Origin: Viridibacillus arvi
GTDB taxonomy: Bacteria > Bacillota > Bacilli > Bacillales_A > Planococcaceae
Reading direction: 5' to 3'
Length of the DNA: 64,000 nucleotides
Assembly: GCF_001274945.1 (NCBI RefSeq)
Contig: NZ_LILB01000009.1
Coordinates: 186,001 to 250,000 of the forward strand
Below the pieces are notes generated by a model. That model had not been told where the DNA came from. It saw only the letters and a program-made list of their open reading frames with translations, and did not search any database. Positions 10,392 through 19,217 of the stretch are shown here, one piece after another. Both the position numbers and the translations under genes were made by a program. Positions within the stretch are counted from its first letter, which is position 1. Every line of letters begins with the position of its first letter.

Positions 10392-11540
10392 ATGATGAAG
10401 GAGCAGTTAACATTACTTGAACCACAATTGAAAAGTGTTTTTAAGTATCTGCATGAAAATCCTGAAATTAGCTGGAAAGAAAGGCGGACTACAGATTATA
10501 TTAAAGGAATATTAGAACAAGAAGGGTACGAGGTGCATACGTTTGCAGATAGTACTGGTTTATATGTGGAAATCGGTGAGGGGAGACCGGTTGTAGGTCT
10601 ACGAACTGATATCGATGCCTTGTGGCAAGAAGTTGATGGTGAATTTCAGGCACATCATTCTTGTGGTCATGATGCACATATGACAATGGTGATTGGTGTT
10701 TTACTATTATTAAAGCGCTTGAAAAGAACGTGGCGAGGTACCATTCGGGTATTATTCCAACCTGCTGAGGAAAAAGGACAGGGAGCATTGTCATTTGTTG
10801 ACCGTGGACTGGTCGACGATATGGATTATCTATTTGGTGTACATGTCCGTCCGGTGCAGGAGCTAAGCGATGGCACATTTTGCCCAGCGCTATATCATGG
10901 CGCATCCAGACTACTATGTGGCCAAATTAACGGTGTGGAATCACATGCCGCAAGACCTCATTTAGGTAAAAATGCCATTGAAATTGGAGCAAGCTTAATC
11001 GAAGCACTTAAAACAATTCATATAGATACAATGATCCCGTTTTCGGTAAAAGTAACGAAATTTCAAGCGGGTGGAGAATCGGGGAATATAATTCCGGCGA
11101 AAGCCTATTTCACGATTGATGTACGTGCGCAAACAAATGAAGGAATCGAGCAATTGCATGATGGCATAGAGCGTACCATAAGAGCAATTGAATCCTTATA
11201 TGAAGTTTCAATTGATTTACAAGAACAAGTTAGGGTTGCAGCAGCTGAAGTAGATGACGAAGCAAAGGATATAATTGAACAAGCAATTATTGAATCAGTA
11301 GGTGAAGAGTATTTACGTCCCCCTGTTATTACACCAGGTGGAGAAGATTTTCATTTTTATACTGTTAAAAGGGCGAATGTAAAGGCAGCCATGTTAGGAC
11401 TTGGTTGCGGATTAACGCCAGGGCTGCATCATCCGAAAATGACATTTAATAAGGATCAGTTAATTGTTGGAGTAGAAATTTTGGCACGTACAGTATTGGG
11501 TGCTTTTGCACAAGCAGAAAAGGAAGCCCTCTCTTGCTGA
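10392..11540 (+). CDS. M20D family amidohydrolase (N-acyl-L-amino acid deacylase type)
   Basis: A 382-residue metallopeptidase-fold hydrolase that removes acyl groups from N-acylated amino acids. The family metal motif SCGHDAHMTM is at about residues 94-103, an EEKGQGA segment (catalytic/metal-binding glutamates) near 128-134, and a central dimerisation domain follows (about residues 170-280). ATG 10392 follows AGGAGACGCTT; the adjacent ATG 10395 is equally possible. It lies 67 bases before an enolase-superfamily N-acylamino-acid racemase without a terminator between. This pairing matches the N-succinylamino acid route that converts D- to L-amino acids in Geobacillus, where the hydrolase removes the succinyl group. 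The acyl specificity is inferred from context. Confidence 0.82.
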   Translation: MMKEQLTLLEPQLKSVFKYLHENPEISWKERRTTDYIKGILEQEGYEVHTFADSTGLYVEIGEGRPVVGLRTDIDALWQEVDGEFQAHHSCGHDAHMTMVIGVLLLLKRLKRTWRGTIRVLFQPAEEKGQGALSFVDRGLVDDMDYLFGVHVRPVQELSDGTFCPALYHGASRLLCGQINGVESHAARPHLGKNAIEIGASLIEALKTIHIDTMIPFSVKVTKFQAGGESGNIIPAKAYFTIDVRAQTNEGIEQLHDGIERTIRAIESLYEVSIDLQEQVRVAAAEVDDEAKDIIEQAIIESVGEEYLRPPVITPGGEDFHFYTVKRANVKAAMLGLGCGLTPGLHHPKMTFNKDQLIVGVEILARTVLGAFAQAEKEALSC

Positions 11541-11607
11541 AAAACGTATATTAGCGTATGTTTTATTAAAGCGTTAATTTAGGTTGGATAGTGGAAGGTG
11601 CGGTAGT

Positions 11608-12714
11608 GTGAAGATAACAGAAATTAAAATTCGGCAACTAAGTATGCGAATGAAATCGCCATTTTCAACAAGCTTCGGTACATTGCAAGATAAGCAGTTT
11701 TTAATATTAGAAGCTAAAGATGCTAGTGGAATATCTGGGTGGGGGGAAGGGGTTGCTTTTGAAATCCCTTGGTATACAGAGGAGACAGTTAAGACGAGTT
11801 GGCATATGCTTGAAGATTTCCTTATTCCACTAGTACTTAATAAAGACATTCAGCATCCAGATGAAATAAGCGATATGTTCAAAGTAATCCGCCAAAATAA
11901 GATGGCAAAGGCGACTCTTGAATGTGCGGTATGGGATCTATATGCCAAGAAGACAAAACAGTCGCTTTCTAATGCATTAGGTGGAGCGAAAAAGAAAATT
12001 GAAGTGGGTATAAGTATCGGTATTCAGCCGACAATTGATCAGCTGTTACAGTGCATTGAAAATTATATTTCAGCAGGATATAAACGTATGAAGGTTAAGA
12101 TTAAACCAGGCAAGGACATTGATGTCATTCAGGCAATTCGAGCAAAGTTTCCAGAAATTCCGCTAATGGTGGACGCCAATTCGGCTTATACTTTAGATGA
12201 TATAGAGTTGCTTAAAAAACTAGACGAGTACAATTTAATGATGATTGAACAGCCTCTTGCATCGGATGACATTATCGATCACGCTAAGCTACAAAAGCAT
12301 TTAAAAACGCCAATTTGTTTAGATGAAAGTATTTGTTCTTATGAGGATGCACGTACAGCGATTGAGCTTGGAAGCTGTGGTATCATCAACATCAAGTTTG
12401 GTCGTGTTGGTGGTTTAACTGAGGCAAAACGGATCCATGATTTATGCCAGCAACATAATATTCAAGTTTGGTGTGGTGGTATGTTAGAATCTGGTATTGG
12501 CCGAGCGCATAATGTTGCACTTACGACGCTAGAAAACTTTGTATTGCCAGGTGATACTGCAGGCTCTAGTCATTATTGGGACCAAGATATTATCTCTCCT
12601 GAAGTGCATGTTGAAAATGGCTACATTTCAGTGCCAGAAAGTTTTGGTATTGGCTATGAACCGAATATAGAATTAATGGATCAACTTACTGTAAGTCAAA
12701 AAGTTTATCGATAA
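11608..12714 (+). CDS. menC: Enolase-superfamily N-acyl(succinyl)amino acid racemase / o-succinylbenzoate synthase
   Basis: A 368-residue TIM-barrel enzyme of the muconate lactonising/OSBS group. All catalytic elements are visible: KVKIKPG with the KxK pair near residues 160-166, metal ligands in [14 protein letters not shown] and CLDES, and the opposing lysine in [10 protein letters not shown]. Such proteins may make o-succinylbenzoate for menaquinone, racemise N-succinylamino acids, or do both; the symbol menC covers only the first. No other menaquinone gene is near, and the M20 deacylase directly upstream favours the racemase role. GTG 11608 is preceded by GGAAGG at suitable spacing; a TTG at 11584 lies before that site. 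A bidirectional terminator follows. Confidence 0.85.
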   Translation: MKITEIKIRQLSMRMKSPFSTSFGTLQDKQFLILEAKDASGISGWGEGVAFEIPWYTEETVKTSWHMLEDFLIPLVLNKDIQHPDEISDMFKVIRQNKMAKATLECAVWDLYAKKTKQSLSNALGGAKKKIEVGISIGIQPTIDQLLQCIENYISAGYKRMKVKIKPGKDIDVIQAIRAKFPEIPLMVDANSAYTLDDIELLKKLDEYNLMMIEQPLASDDIIDHAKLQKHLKTPICLDESICSYEDARTAIELGSCGIINIKFGRVGGLTEAKRIHDLCQQHNIQVWCGGMLESGIGRAHNVALTTLENFVLPGDTAGSSHYWDQDIISPEVHVENGYISVPESFGIGYEPNIELMDQLTVSQKVYR

Positions 12715-12717
12715 ACT

Positions 12718-12750
12718 AAAAAAGCTATGCAAAATTTGCATAGTTTTTTT
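12718..12750. terminator. Bidirectional terminator between racemase and GNAT gene
   Basis: The perfect arms CTATGCAAA and TTTGCATAG are flanked by A-runs on the left and T-runs on the right, so it can serve both convergent genes. Confidence 0.88.
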
Positions 12751-12755
12751 AGTGA

Positions 12756-13562
12756 TTATATATTTAATAGTTTACTCATATAAATTTCATTTTCAAATTC
12801 ATCGTTTATTTTCAATGATTGTTTACGCTCTCCATCTATTGTAAAGCCGAATTTGTTGAACATATTGATTGCGATAGCATTTGATTTACAAACACTTAAT
12901 TCAAGTCTTTGAATACTATTTGATATTGCCCATTTTTCAGCATCTTTTAAAAGTAATGTACCAATGCCTTGGTTAGTAAACTTCTGAATGATACCGATGT
13001 AAATCGATGCACGGTGTTTAGCACGTGGAGCTTTATTACCTGAAATAGAGATCAAGCCCCCTATTTGCCCTTCAACAACGGCTACTATAATGGAACTAGA
13101 ATTGTTTTTACGCAAGTTAGTAATTTTCTTGCGTACACTTTGAACAGATGGATCGCGTTCGTTTTTACCATAGAGCATAAAATCTGTCTCTGCATCTAAC
13201 TTAGATAATAATTTGGCTAAATCACGTGCATCATCCGTTTCAATGGAGCGAGTGATAAAAGTATTTTTGGCATTTTCTAAACTATCCAATTCAGCATTAC
13301 TGTTACTTGAAGGTTTTTCAAACGTTACATGATAACCAGGCTGTATCGTGGTTACATAGTATCCTTGTTCTATCCAAGCTAGATAATGTTTTAGAGGAGG
13401 TTTAGTTTTCTTCCACCAACTCTTATTTAAATAGGAGGAGTTAGGTAATGAATGTCCCATAATTGTTTCTATTTCTGTGAAGGAAAGTTGAATTTTATCG
13501 TCTGTAGCGGAGCTGAAATATTCAGCTAGCGGTATGTATTTCTTTTCAATCTTATTTTCCAT
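12756..13562 (-). CDS. GNAT N-acetyltransferase with N-terminal DUF7662-like domain
   Basis: A 268-residue two-domain protein. Residues 1-85 (PLAEYFSSATDDKIQLSFTEIE, LPNSSYLNKSWW and AWIEQGYYV segments) resemble the small DUF7662 domain, whose role is unknown but which often accompanies other domains. Residues about 100-265 form a GNAT fold; the acetyl-CoA loop is seen as KFTNQGIGTLLL near 195-206, and NAIAINMFNKFGF near 228-240 is the usual motif B end. It is convergent with the racemase gene. It could supply the acyltransfer step of the D-amino acid route, but the unrelated N-terminal domain and the orientation make this uncertain. ATG at 13562 follows AAAGAGGGGTAAT on the minus strand. Confidence 0.72.
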   Translation of the reverse strand: MENKIEKKYIPLAEYFSSATDDKIQLSFTEIETIMGHSLPNSSYLNKSWWKKTKPPLKHYLAWIEQGYYVTTIQPGYHVTFEKPSSNSNAELDSLENAKNTFITRSIETDDARDLAKLLSKLDAETDFMLYGKNERDPSVQSVRKKITNLRKNNSSSIIVAVVEGQIGGLISISGNKAPRAKHRASIYIGIIQKFTNQGIGTLLLKDAEKWAISNSIQRLELSVCKSNAIAINMFNKFGFTIDGERKQSLKINDEFENEIYMSKLLNI

Positions 13563-13876
13563 TATTACCCCTCTTTATTATATGTATATATTATATTAGA
13601 AATAGTAACATAGTATTAAGTCTAATTACATGAATTTTACGATTATTATTTATTTTTATGGATAAAAAAGACTATGTTGTTCTAAAGGGATATTGGAGCA
13701 GATGATGTGGATTTGTAAAATTAAACTTTATAAAATAGAATCCATGAATAATATACTTTTAACAAAGGACATAATAATGTTTGAACATTAATCATCAAAG
13801 CGCTGGCATTCTTTTTCAGTGCTATGTGTGATAAGATATATTCGGAAATTATTGATATCTAGGAGGAAAAATTTAA
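13563..13876. other. Gene-free divergent intergenic region
   Basis: About 310 bases of AT-rich sequence between the GNAT gene and ppaC. It should hold both promoters, but I see no convincing -35/-10 pair, operator or RNA element. Confidence 0.5.
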
Positions 13877-14803
13877 ATGAGTAAAGTACTTGTATTCGGA
13901 CACAAAAACCCAGATACTGATACAATCACATCTGCGTTAGTATATGCATATTTAAAAAAACAGCTAGGCGTTGATGCTGAAGCAATTCGCCTTGGCGAAT
14001 TGAACAACGAAACAGCTTATGCTTTAGAGAAATTTGGATTTGAAGCACCACGCTTAGTGGAAAAAGTTGCAGGGGAAGCTGCTCAAGTAATCCTAGTTGA
14101 TCATAACGAACGTCAACAAAGTGCTGATGATATTGCTGAAGTTCAAGTAATGGAAGTTATTGATCATCACCGTATTGCTAACTTTGAAACAGCAGATCCA
14201 TTGTACTACCGCGCTGAACCAGTTGGTTGTACAGCAACAATTCTAAATAAAATCTTCAAAGAAAATGAAGTTGAGATTCCAGCTAACTATGCAGGTCTTA
14301 TGTTATCTGCTATCATCTCGGATACATTATTATTCAAATCGCCAACATGCACTGAGCAAGATGTAAAAGCAGCAAATGAATTAGCTGCTATTGCAGCTGT
14401 TGACGCTGCGGAGTATGGACTTGCAATGTTAAAAGCAGGTGCTGATTTAAGTGATAAATCATTAGAAGATTTACTTTCTCTTGATGCAAAAGAATTCAGC
14501 ATGGGAGATCATAAAGTTGTCATTGCTCAAGTAAATGCTGTTGATGTAAATGACGTTTTAGATCGCCAAGCTGATTTAGAAGTTTTATTGAACAACTCTG
14601 TTGCAGAAAAAGGTCTGGACCTATTCTTCTTCGTTGTAACGGATATTATAAACAATGATTCTGTTGCTGTTGCAATAGGTGCACAAGCTGAAAAAGCTTA
14701 TGCAGCATTTAACGTTGTTGCAGATAATAATCGTGCGCTATTAAAAGGTGTAGTTTCTCGTAAAAAACAAATTGTCCCAGCATTAACTGACTCATTAAAA
14801 TAA
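13877..14803 (+). CDS. ppaC: Manganese-dependent inorganic pyrophosphatase
   Basis: Hydrolyses pyrophosphate to phosphate in the cytosol and so drives biosynthetic reactions. The 308-residue family II enzyme shows the DHH-superfamily motifs GHKNPDTDT (residues 8-16), VDHNE near residue 75 and [10 protein letters not shown] near 96-105, then a DHHA2 domain ending in the GVVSRKKQ motif that binds the phosphate groups. Start ATG 13877 is preceded by AGGAGGAAAAA. It is a single gene, with its own terminator. Confidence 0.96.
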   Translation: MSKVLVFGHKNPDTDTITSALVYAYLKKQLGVDAEAIRLGELNNETAYALEKFGFEAPRLVEKVAGEAAQVILVDHNERQQSADDIAEVQVMEVIDHHRIANFETADPLYYRAEPVGCTATILNKIFKENEVEIPANYAGLMLSAIISDTLLFKSPTCTEQDVKAANELAAIAAVDAAEYGLAMLKAGADLSDKSLEDLLSLDAKEFSMGDHKVVIAQVNAVDVNDVLDRQADLEVLLNNSVAEKGLDLFFFVVTDIINNDSVAVAIGAQAEKAYAAFNVVADNNRALLKGVVSRKKQIVPALTDSLK

Positions 14804-14819
14804 TCCTCATTAGAGGAGG

Positions 14820-14856
14820 AACTGCCTATTTCGATTGGAATAGGCGGTTTTTTTTA
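14820..14856 (+). terminator. Terminator after ppaC
   Basis: AACTGCCTATT and AATAGGCGGTT arms (one G-U pair) followed by a run of eight or more T residues. Confidence 0.88.
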
Positions 14857-14872
14857 TTGCTGAAAATTACAC

Positions 14873-16252
14873 TTATAATCCACTTAGGTCAAGTGGATAT
14901 ACTGCTGGCCCTTCAAGTACTGCACCATCCTTTGAAAAACGTGAGCCATGACAAGGACAGTCCCATGTTTCATCTGCTTCATTCCATCTAGTTTTACAAC
15001 CTAAATGAGTACAACGAGGCATAGCACGACGAGTGACATGACCGCCGACAAAATCCTTCGTTACTTTTCCGCCTAATTTTAAAGCTTGTAAAACAGCATC
15101 TCCGAATTTAGTATGCTTCGGAGAATAAAGAGAGAGTCCGACATTCTGTTTTCCGACAATACCATCTCGAAGTAGTTGTGCGGCCACAATTGAATTAGCT
15201 AACCCCCATTTTCTGAAACCAGAAGCCATCCAAATATTCGGTAAACGTGAACTAATCTGCCCAACATAAGGAATTAAATCTACCGTTTCAGGATCTTGCG
15301 CTGACCAGTGATAGTTGCAGTTGCTTGCTGCGAATTTATCTTTAGCCTCTAATTGCAGCGCTTCATAATACATGGAGGTATTGGAAATAGTACCTGCAGG
15401 GTGGCTATCCCCAGCTAATAATATAAAAGGTTTGTCATCGATTAATGTTGTTCGAATAGAGCGACCAGGTTTATCGATAGATAAATACTGACCTTTATAC
15501 AATTCGCTTGCTTCAAAAGCTACGATATAAGAACGAGTGACTTCCAGTTTGAAAATTTGCATACCAATAATAGCTTCTAGTGGATAATGGGAGCATAGGA
15601 TTAGCTCTTTATAACAAACTGTATGACCATTCTCTAGTTCTACACATGGTTTTAAAATATTGACCTTTTGCACGCGTGAATGCTCGTAAATCTCTGCTCC
15701 TGATTGGATTGCCTTTTCTGCAATAGTCCGTCCAAAGCGTACTGGATGGATTTGAGCTTGTTTGGGCATTTTTAAGGAAGCTGCAATGTCATATGGAATT
15801 TCGCAATCAGCGTTCCATTCTCCAGGAATACCAAGAGTTTGGTAAGCCTTCCATTCATCTTCTAAAGCCTTTTTACCGTCAGCTTTCTGTGTATATAAGA
15901 AGGAATCAGCATGATGCACACAATCGGGTTCTGCTAAATTAAATGATAGTTCCACAGCTTGCTGGTTGAGCTCATAATATTGTTGTGCTGCTTCCATACC
16001 AAATTTAGTGATAAGTTGGCTATATAATAGGCCTTGTTGTGCAGTTACCTTCCCAGTGGAATGGCCGGTAGTACCTGAAAATAAAGTATTGCCTTCTAAT
16101 AAAGTAACCTTCCGACCAACTTTTGAGAGTAAGTAAGCAGCAAGTATGCCAGAAATACCACCACCAATAATACAGATGTCAGTTTCGATTGATTGTTCGA
16201 GTGAAGGTCTTGCAAAAGGTGCTTGTTTATCTAGCCAAATTGAAGATGCCAT
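14873..16252 (-). CDS. FAD-dependent oxidoreductase with C-terminal Rieske [2Fe-2S] domain (YhfW-like)
   Basis: A 459-residue fusion. The N-terminal DadA/glycine oxidase-like FAD domain begins with ICIIGGGISGILAAYLL near residues 26-42 and has the GTTGHSTGK segment near 60-68. The C-terminal 60 residues form a Rieske domain with both cluster motifs, CTHLGC and CPCHGSRF, near the end. It resembles B. subtilis YhfW, whose reaction is not established; amino-acid or amine oxidation coupled to the iron-sulfur cluster is an inference from the domains. The minus-strand ATG follows TTGGAGGCATCTT. The gene is divergent from the DsbA-family gene. Confidence 0.85.
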   Translation of the reverse strand: MASSIWLDKQAPFARPSLEQSIETDICIIGGGISGILAAYLLSKVGRKVTLLEGNTLFSGTTGHSTGKVTAQQGLLYSQLITKFGMEAAQQYYELNQQAVELSFNLAEPDCVHHADSFLYTQKADGKKALEDEWKAYQTLGIPGEWNADCEIPYDIAASLKMPKQAQIHPVRFGRTIAEKAIQSGAEIYEHSRVQKVNILKPCVELENGHTVCYKELILCSHYPLEAIIGMQIFKLEVTRSYIVAFEASELYKGQYLSIDKPGRSIRTTLIDDKPFILLAGDSHPAGTISNTSMYYEALQLEAKDKFAASNCNYHWSAQDPETVDLIPYVGQISSRLPNIWMASGFRKWGLANSIVAAQLLRDGIVGKQNVGLSLYSPKHTKFGDAVLQALKLGGKVTKDFVGGHVTRRAMPRCTHLGCKTRWNEADETWDCPCHGSRFSKDGAVLEGPAVYPLDLSGL

Positions 16253-16369
16253 AAGATGCCTCCAAGTACATTTTTTTTAGCATGTGGAGTATTTGAGAAA
16301 TTATGTATAAGCAGATAAATTGCTGTTTTGTATGTTCACATATACAATATCTGCAAGAGGTGAGCATTG

Positions 16370-17077
16370 ATGAAAATTGAAATTTGGTCAGACTATGTAT
16401 GTCCATTTTGTTATATCGGTAAAAGACAATTAGAAAAAGCTTTGCAAGATACGGGATTCAGTGAACAAACGGAAATAATATTCAAGAGTTATCAGTTAGA
16501 TCCAAACACTCCAGCTACTTCGGATTTATCTATGTACGAAGCCCTTGCTAAAAAATTTGGCTCTACAATTGAAGCGGCAAAAGCCCAAACAGTTGGTGTT
16601 GCAGGCCGTGCAAAAGAAGTAGGATTAGATTTTGATTTTGAAAATATGAAACCTGCTAATACGTTCAAATCCCATCGTTTAGCAAAATACGCCGAAGCAG
16701 AAGGTAAAGCTGCTGAAATGACTGAGCGTTTATTACGTGCGCATTTTATTGAAGCAAAACAACTTGGCTTAACTGAAGTATTAGTAGAGTTGGCAGCAGA
16801 AGTTGGTTTAAATCGTGAGAGAGTACTAGATGTACTAAATTCAGATATTTATTCATCAGAGGTATTGGCTGATATTCAAGAGGCTTCACAAATAGGTGTT
16901 AGAGGTGTCCCATTCTTTGTCTTAAATCGTAAATATGCAATTTCAGGTGCTCAGCCACAAGAATTATTCGAAGAGACAATTCGAAAAGTGGCAGCTGAAG
17001 AGGGGATTCAACCGACACTTAAAATGATGGGTGCAGAAGGTACAGGCATTTGTGAAGATGGCAAGTGTGAGCTTTAG
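16370..17077 (+). CDS. DsbA family oxidoreductase (FrnE-like)
   Basis: A 235-residue cytosolic thioredoxin-fold protein of the DsbA/FrnE type. The active-site CPFC motif is at residues 11-14 (WSDYVCPFCYIGKRQLE), and a helical insertion separates the two halves of the fold, with the cis-proline region RGVPFFVLN near 180-188. A second cysteine pair, CEDGKC, ends the protein and resembles the extra motif of stress-related FrnE proteins. Start ATG 16370 follows AGAGGTGAGC; the preceding TTG is not needed. Its place between a Rieske oxidoreductase and an azoreductase suggests a redox-stress role, though no operator for the neighbouring regulators is obvious before it. Confidence 0.87.
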   Translation: MKIEIWSDYVCPFCYIGKRQLEKALQDTGFSEQTEIIFKSYQLDPNTPATSDLSMYEALAKKFGSTIEAAKAQTVGVAGRAKEVGLDFDFENMKPANTFKSHRLAKYAEAEGKAAEMTERLLRAHFIEAKQLGLTEVLVELAAEVGLNRERVLDVLNSDIYSSEVLADIQEASQIGVRGVPFFVLNRKYAISGAQPQELFEETIRKVAAEEGIQPTLKMMGAEGTGICEDGKCEL

Positions 17078-17106
17078 TCTTTAATCTTCAGTCAAAAGTA
17101 TGAGGG

Positions 17107-17137
17107 CAGATGCATTGACAGTGCATCTGTTTTTTTA
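17107..17137 (+). terminator. Terminator after the DsbA-family gene
   Basis: CAGATGCA and TGCATCTG arms around a seven-base loop, followed by eight T residues. Confidence 0.88.
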
Positions 17138-17148
17138 TAAAATAAAAT

Positions 17149-17166
17149 TATCTTGAATTTGAGATA
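17149..17166. promoter_or_regulatory. Candidate MhqR operator upstream of azoR
   Basis: TATCTTGAATTTGAGATA is an 18-base interrupted palindrome that agrees with the remembered B. subtilis MhqR consensus tATCTcgaAtTCgAGATa at all positions except two or three in the centre. It lies 44 bases before the azoR start. In B. subtilis the azoreductase azoR2 is under MhqR, which supports the call. Confidence 0.6.
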
Positions 17167-17210
17167 TTTTTTTCGAGAACTATTTTTAACTAAGAGAGTG
17201 AGAGATTAAA

Positions 17211-17852
17211 TTGACAAACGTATTAGTTGTTAAAGCAAATAACCGTCCTTCTACTGAAGGCGTTTCTAGTAAAATGTATGAAGTATTCATGGAGGAAGTA
17301 AAAGGTGCACAAGATTTAAACGTGACTACATTTGATGTATTCGCTGAAGATCTACCATACTTCGGACAAGATTTATTCAACGCATTTGGTAAAGTACAAA
17401 ATGGTGAAGAACTTACAGATGTAGAAGGTCGCCTACTTGCTGCAAAACAAAAAGCAATGGACGCATTAACTGCTGCTGACGTAGTAGTATTCGCATTCCC
17501 ATTATGGAACTTAACAATTCCAGCTAAATTACAAACTTTCGTTGATTACGTATACCAAGCAGGTTTTGCTTTCAAATATGATGCAGAAGGTAACATGATT
17601 AACTTAATGCCAGAGAAAAAAGCTATTCTTTTAAGCGCTCGTGGTGGTATTTATTCAACTCCAGAAACAGCACCAATGGAAATGGCTGTAAACTATATGC
17701 GTAATGTATTCGGTGGCGTATTCGGTATGTCAGTTGAAGAAGTAGTAATCGAAGGCCATAACGCAATGCCAGACAAAGCAGAAGCAATTATCGCTGAAGG
17801 TATGGAACGCGTTAAAGAAGCAGCAAAATCATTATCAGCTGTTCACGCTTAA
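17211..17852 (+). CDS. azoR: FMN-dependent NADH-azoreductase
   Basis: A 213-residue flavodoxin-fold enzyme that reduces azo compounds and quinones by two electrons using NADH. Visible features are the N-terminal strand VLVVKANNRP, the FAFPLWNLTIPAKLQTFVDY segment typical of azoreductases, and SARGGIYS near residue 145, which contacts FMN. The only suitable start is TTG 17211, since the next ATG would remove the first strand; GAGAGTGAGAG is a weak ribosome site. A candidate MhqR operator precedes the gene, so induction by quinones and similar electrophiles is likely. Codon use is biased towards highly expressed forms. Confidence 0.93.
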   Translation: MTNVLVVKANNRPSTEGVSSKMYEVFMEEVKGAQDLNVTTFDVFAEDLPYFGQDLFNAFGKVQNGEELTDVEGRLLAAKQKAMDALTAADVVVFAFPLWNLTIPAKLQTFVDYVYQAGFAFKYDAEGNMINLMPEKKAILLSARGGIYSTPETAPMEMAVNYMRNVFGGVFGMSVEEVVIEGHNAMPDKAEAIIAEGMERVKEAAKSLSAVHA

Positions 17853-17898
17853 TTTTAAAATAATAGTGAATGCCTAATTTTAGTTAGGTTATTTATAA

Positions 17899-17938
17899 AG
17901 AAAGAGGGAAGTCCATTAAATGGTGCTTCCCTCTTTTC
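17899..17938. terminator. Bidirectional terminator between azoR and the DUF2500 gene
   Basis: AAAGAGGGAAG and CTTCCCTCTTT arms with a 14-base loop; A and T runs flank it on both strands. The stop codon of the minus-strand gene lies in the loop. Confidence 0.85.
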
Positions 17939-18314
17939 CATTGCGTTCAAAACTTTTATAACGAGTGCCTTGAAAAGTTAGTAAACCAAGGTCCCCCTCA
18001 ACGAGCATACCGTATTCACGTCCGTTTAAAGGCAGCTCAATTCGGTCGCCACTTTGTACCTCGAAGGTCGTATAATAGCTAGTGCTAGCTGATGTATCTC
18101 CACTGCCACCAGACGTTTTTGACCGCTTTGTAACAACCTCTGCGGGCACAGTTAAAATAGGAGAAGCGTTATTTTTAGACCACTGAGAAATTCCTTTTAC
18201 AATAACAAATATAAATGCACTAACAATAATAAGGAAAACGATGACAAAAAATACTCCGAATAATCCAGTACCTACAAAAAAAGATATATCATCACCGAAC
18301 AATCCATCCAACAT
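17916..18314 (-). CDS. DUF2500 domain membrane protein
   Basis: A 132-residue protein with one N-terminal transmembrane helix (about residues 10-38) and a small extracytoplasmic or cytosolic beta domain containing the TVPAEVVTKRSK and YYTTFEVQSGDRIEL segments that match DUF2500. Function is unknown. The start is the second ATG (18314), six bases after GGGGGTG; a first ATG at 18329 lies before that site. It is convergent with azoR. The 18330-18620 gap upstream contains a minus-strand terminator and a stop-free frame without a start codon, described separately. Confidence 0.75.
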   Translation of the reverse strand: MLDGLFGDDISFFVGTGLFGVFFVIVFLIIVSAFIFVIVKGISQWSKNNASPILTVPAEVVTKRSKTSGGSGDTSASTSYYTTFEVQSGDRIELPLNGREYGMLVEGDLGLLTFQGTRYKSFERNGKEGSTI

Positions 18315-18362
18315 AATCAGCACCCCCATACTTTCTATATAATATCATTTACGGAAACACCA

Positions 18363-18560
18363 TTAGAATAGTTTCAAAAAAGGTGATGATAACCTTTTCT
18401 GGCTGTCGTTCAAGATATAGGCTACTTTAATAGCTTCTCTTGCTGAAGGTATAAATAAGTTGGTTGCAATTCTTCTTGTTAATCCATATTTACTCGTATT
18501 AATAAGGAAGTCACAATTGTACTTTGCTTTAATGCAAATACAACAAAATAACCAGTCACA
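18363..18560 (-). pseudogene. Possible gene remnant: stop-free frame without start codon
   Basis: On the minus strand about 65 codons are open up to a TAA at 18363-18365, with a peptide that looks coding (TRRIATNLFIPSAREAIKV within it), but no ATG, GTG or TTG with a ribosome site. I do not recognise the protein. It may be a decayed gene end or chance in AT-rich DNA. Confidence 0.2.
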
Positions 18561-18575
18561 TTTTTATGACTGGTT
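18541..18575 (-). terminator. Terminator after yceI (minus strand)
   Basis: AACCAGTCA and TGACTGGTT arms; on the minus strand the stem is followed by ATTTTGTTG. Confidence 0.7.
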
Positions 18576-18621
18576 AGGCTTGCTAAGCTAATAGCAAATT
18601 GGTTATAAGTTTATATTTGAC

Positions 18622-19146
18622 TTAAGCAGGGTTTGCTTCAAGTTCGATATTAATTTTGATATCATCGCCAACTAGTACGCCACCAGTTTCAAGTGCTGCG
18701 TTCCAAGTTAAACCGAAGTCTTTACGATTAATTTTAGTTTCCGCTTCAAAACCTACAACTTCTTGACCCCATGGGTTAGTACCTTTACCACCGTATTCAG
18801 CTTCAAAAGTCACAGATTTTGTTACATCTTTAATTGTGAAATCTCCAGTAATTTCGTATTCACCGTCACCAGTAGATTTAATGTTTGTTGCAACGAAAGT
18901 CATTTTAGGGAACTGCTCAACATCGAAGAATTCAGCTGACTTTAAGTGGTTATCACGGTCTTCATTATTTGAATTTACACTTGCTACATCAATTACAAAT
19001 TTAATTGAAGCACCAGTTAAATCTTCTGGATTAGCATCGATATCAGCAGTGAAAGAACCGAAGTTACCTTTAACTTTTGAAATCATCATGTGTTTTACTT
19101 GGAAACCTAAATGAGAGTGAGCTTGGTCTACGTTATATTTTGTCAT
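18622..19146 (-). CDS. YceI family protein (isoprenoid-binding lipocalin-like fold)
   Basis: A 174-residue beta-barrel protein of the YceI/TTHA0802 family that binds long-chain isoprenoids such as quinones. Family motifs are DQAHSHLGFQVKHM near the start, DVEQFPKMTFVAT in the middle and KINRKDFGLTWN near residue 145. No signal peptide is present, so it should be cytosolic, unlike the periplasmic form of Gram-negatives. ATG 19146 follows AGGAGGAATTT. It lies downstream of the CatE-like gene on the same strand but has its own promoter with an MhqR-like box across the -35. A role in quinone stress fits its location and ligand class, but this is inference. Confidence 0.9.
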   Translation of the reverse strand: MTKYNVDQAHSHLGFQVKHMMISKVKGNFGSFTADIDANPEDLTGASIKFVIDVASVNSNNEDRDNHLKSAEFFDVEQFPKMTFVATNIKSTGDGEYEITGDFTIKDVTKSVTFEAEYGGKGTNPWGQEVVGFEAETKINRKDFGLTWNAALETGGVLVGDDIKINIELEANPA

Positions 19147-19188
19147 TTTTAAATTCCTCCTAAAAAGTGTTTGTTATTTAGTACATTT

Positions 19189-19217
19189 ATCATATTACAA
19201 AAGTATCTCGAAATCAA
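19189..19217 (-). promoter_or_regulatory. Sigma-A promoter of yceI
   Basis: On the minus strand TTGATT (19217-19212), a 17-base spacer and TATGAT (19194-19189). The -35 lies inside the MhqR-like box at 19204-19221, so a bound repressor would block it. Confidence 0.65.
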
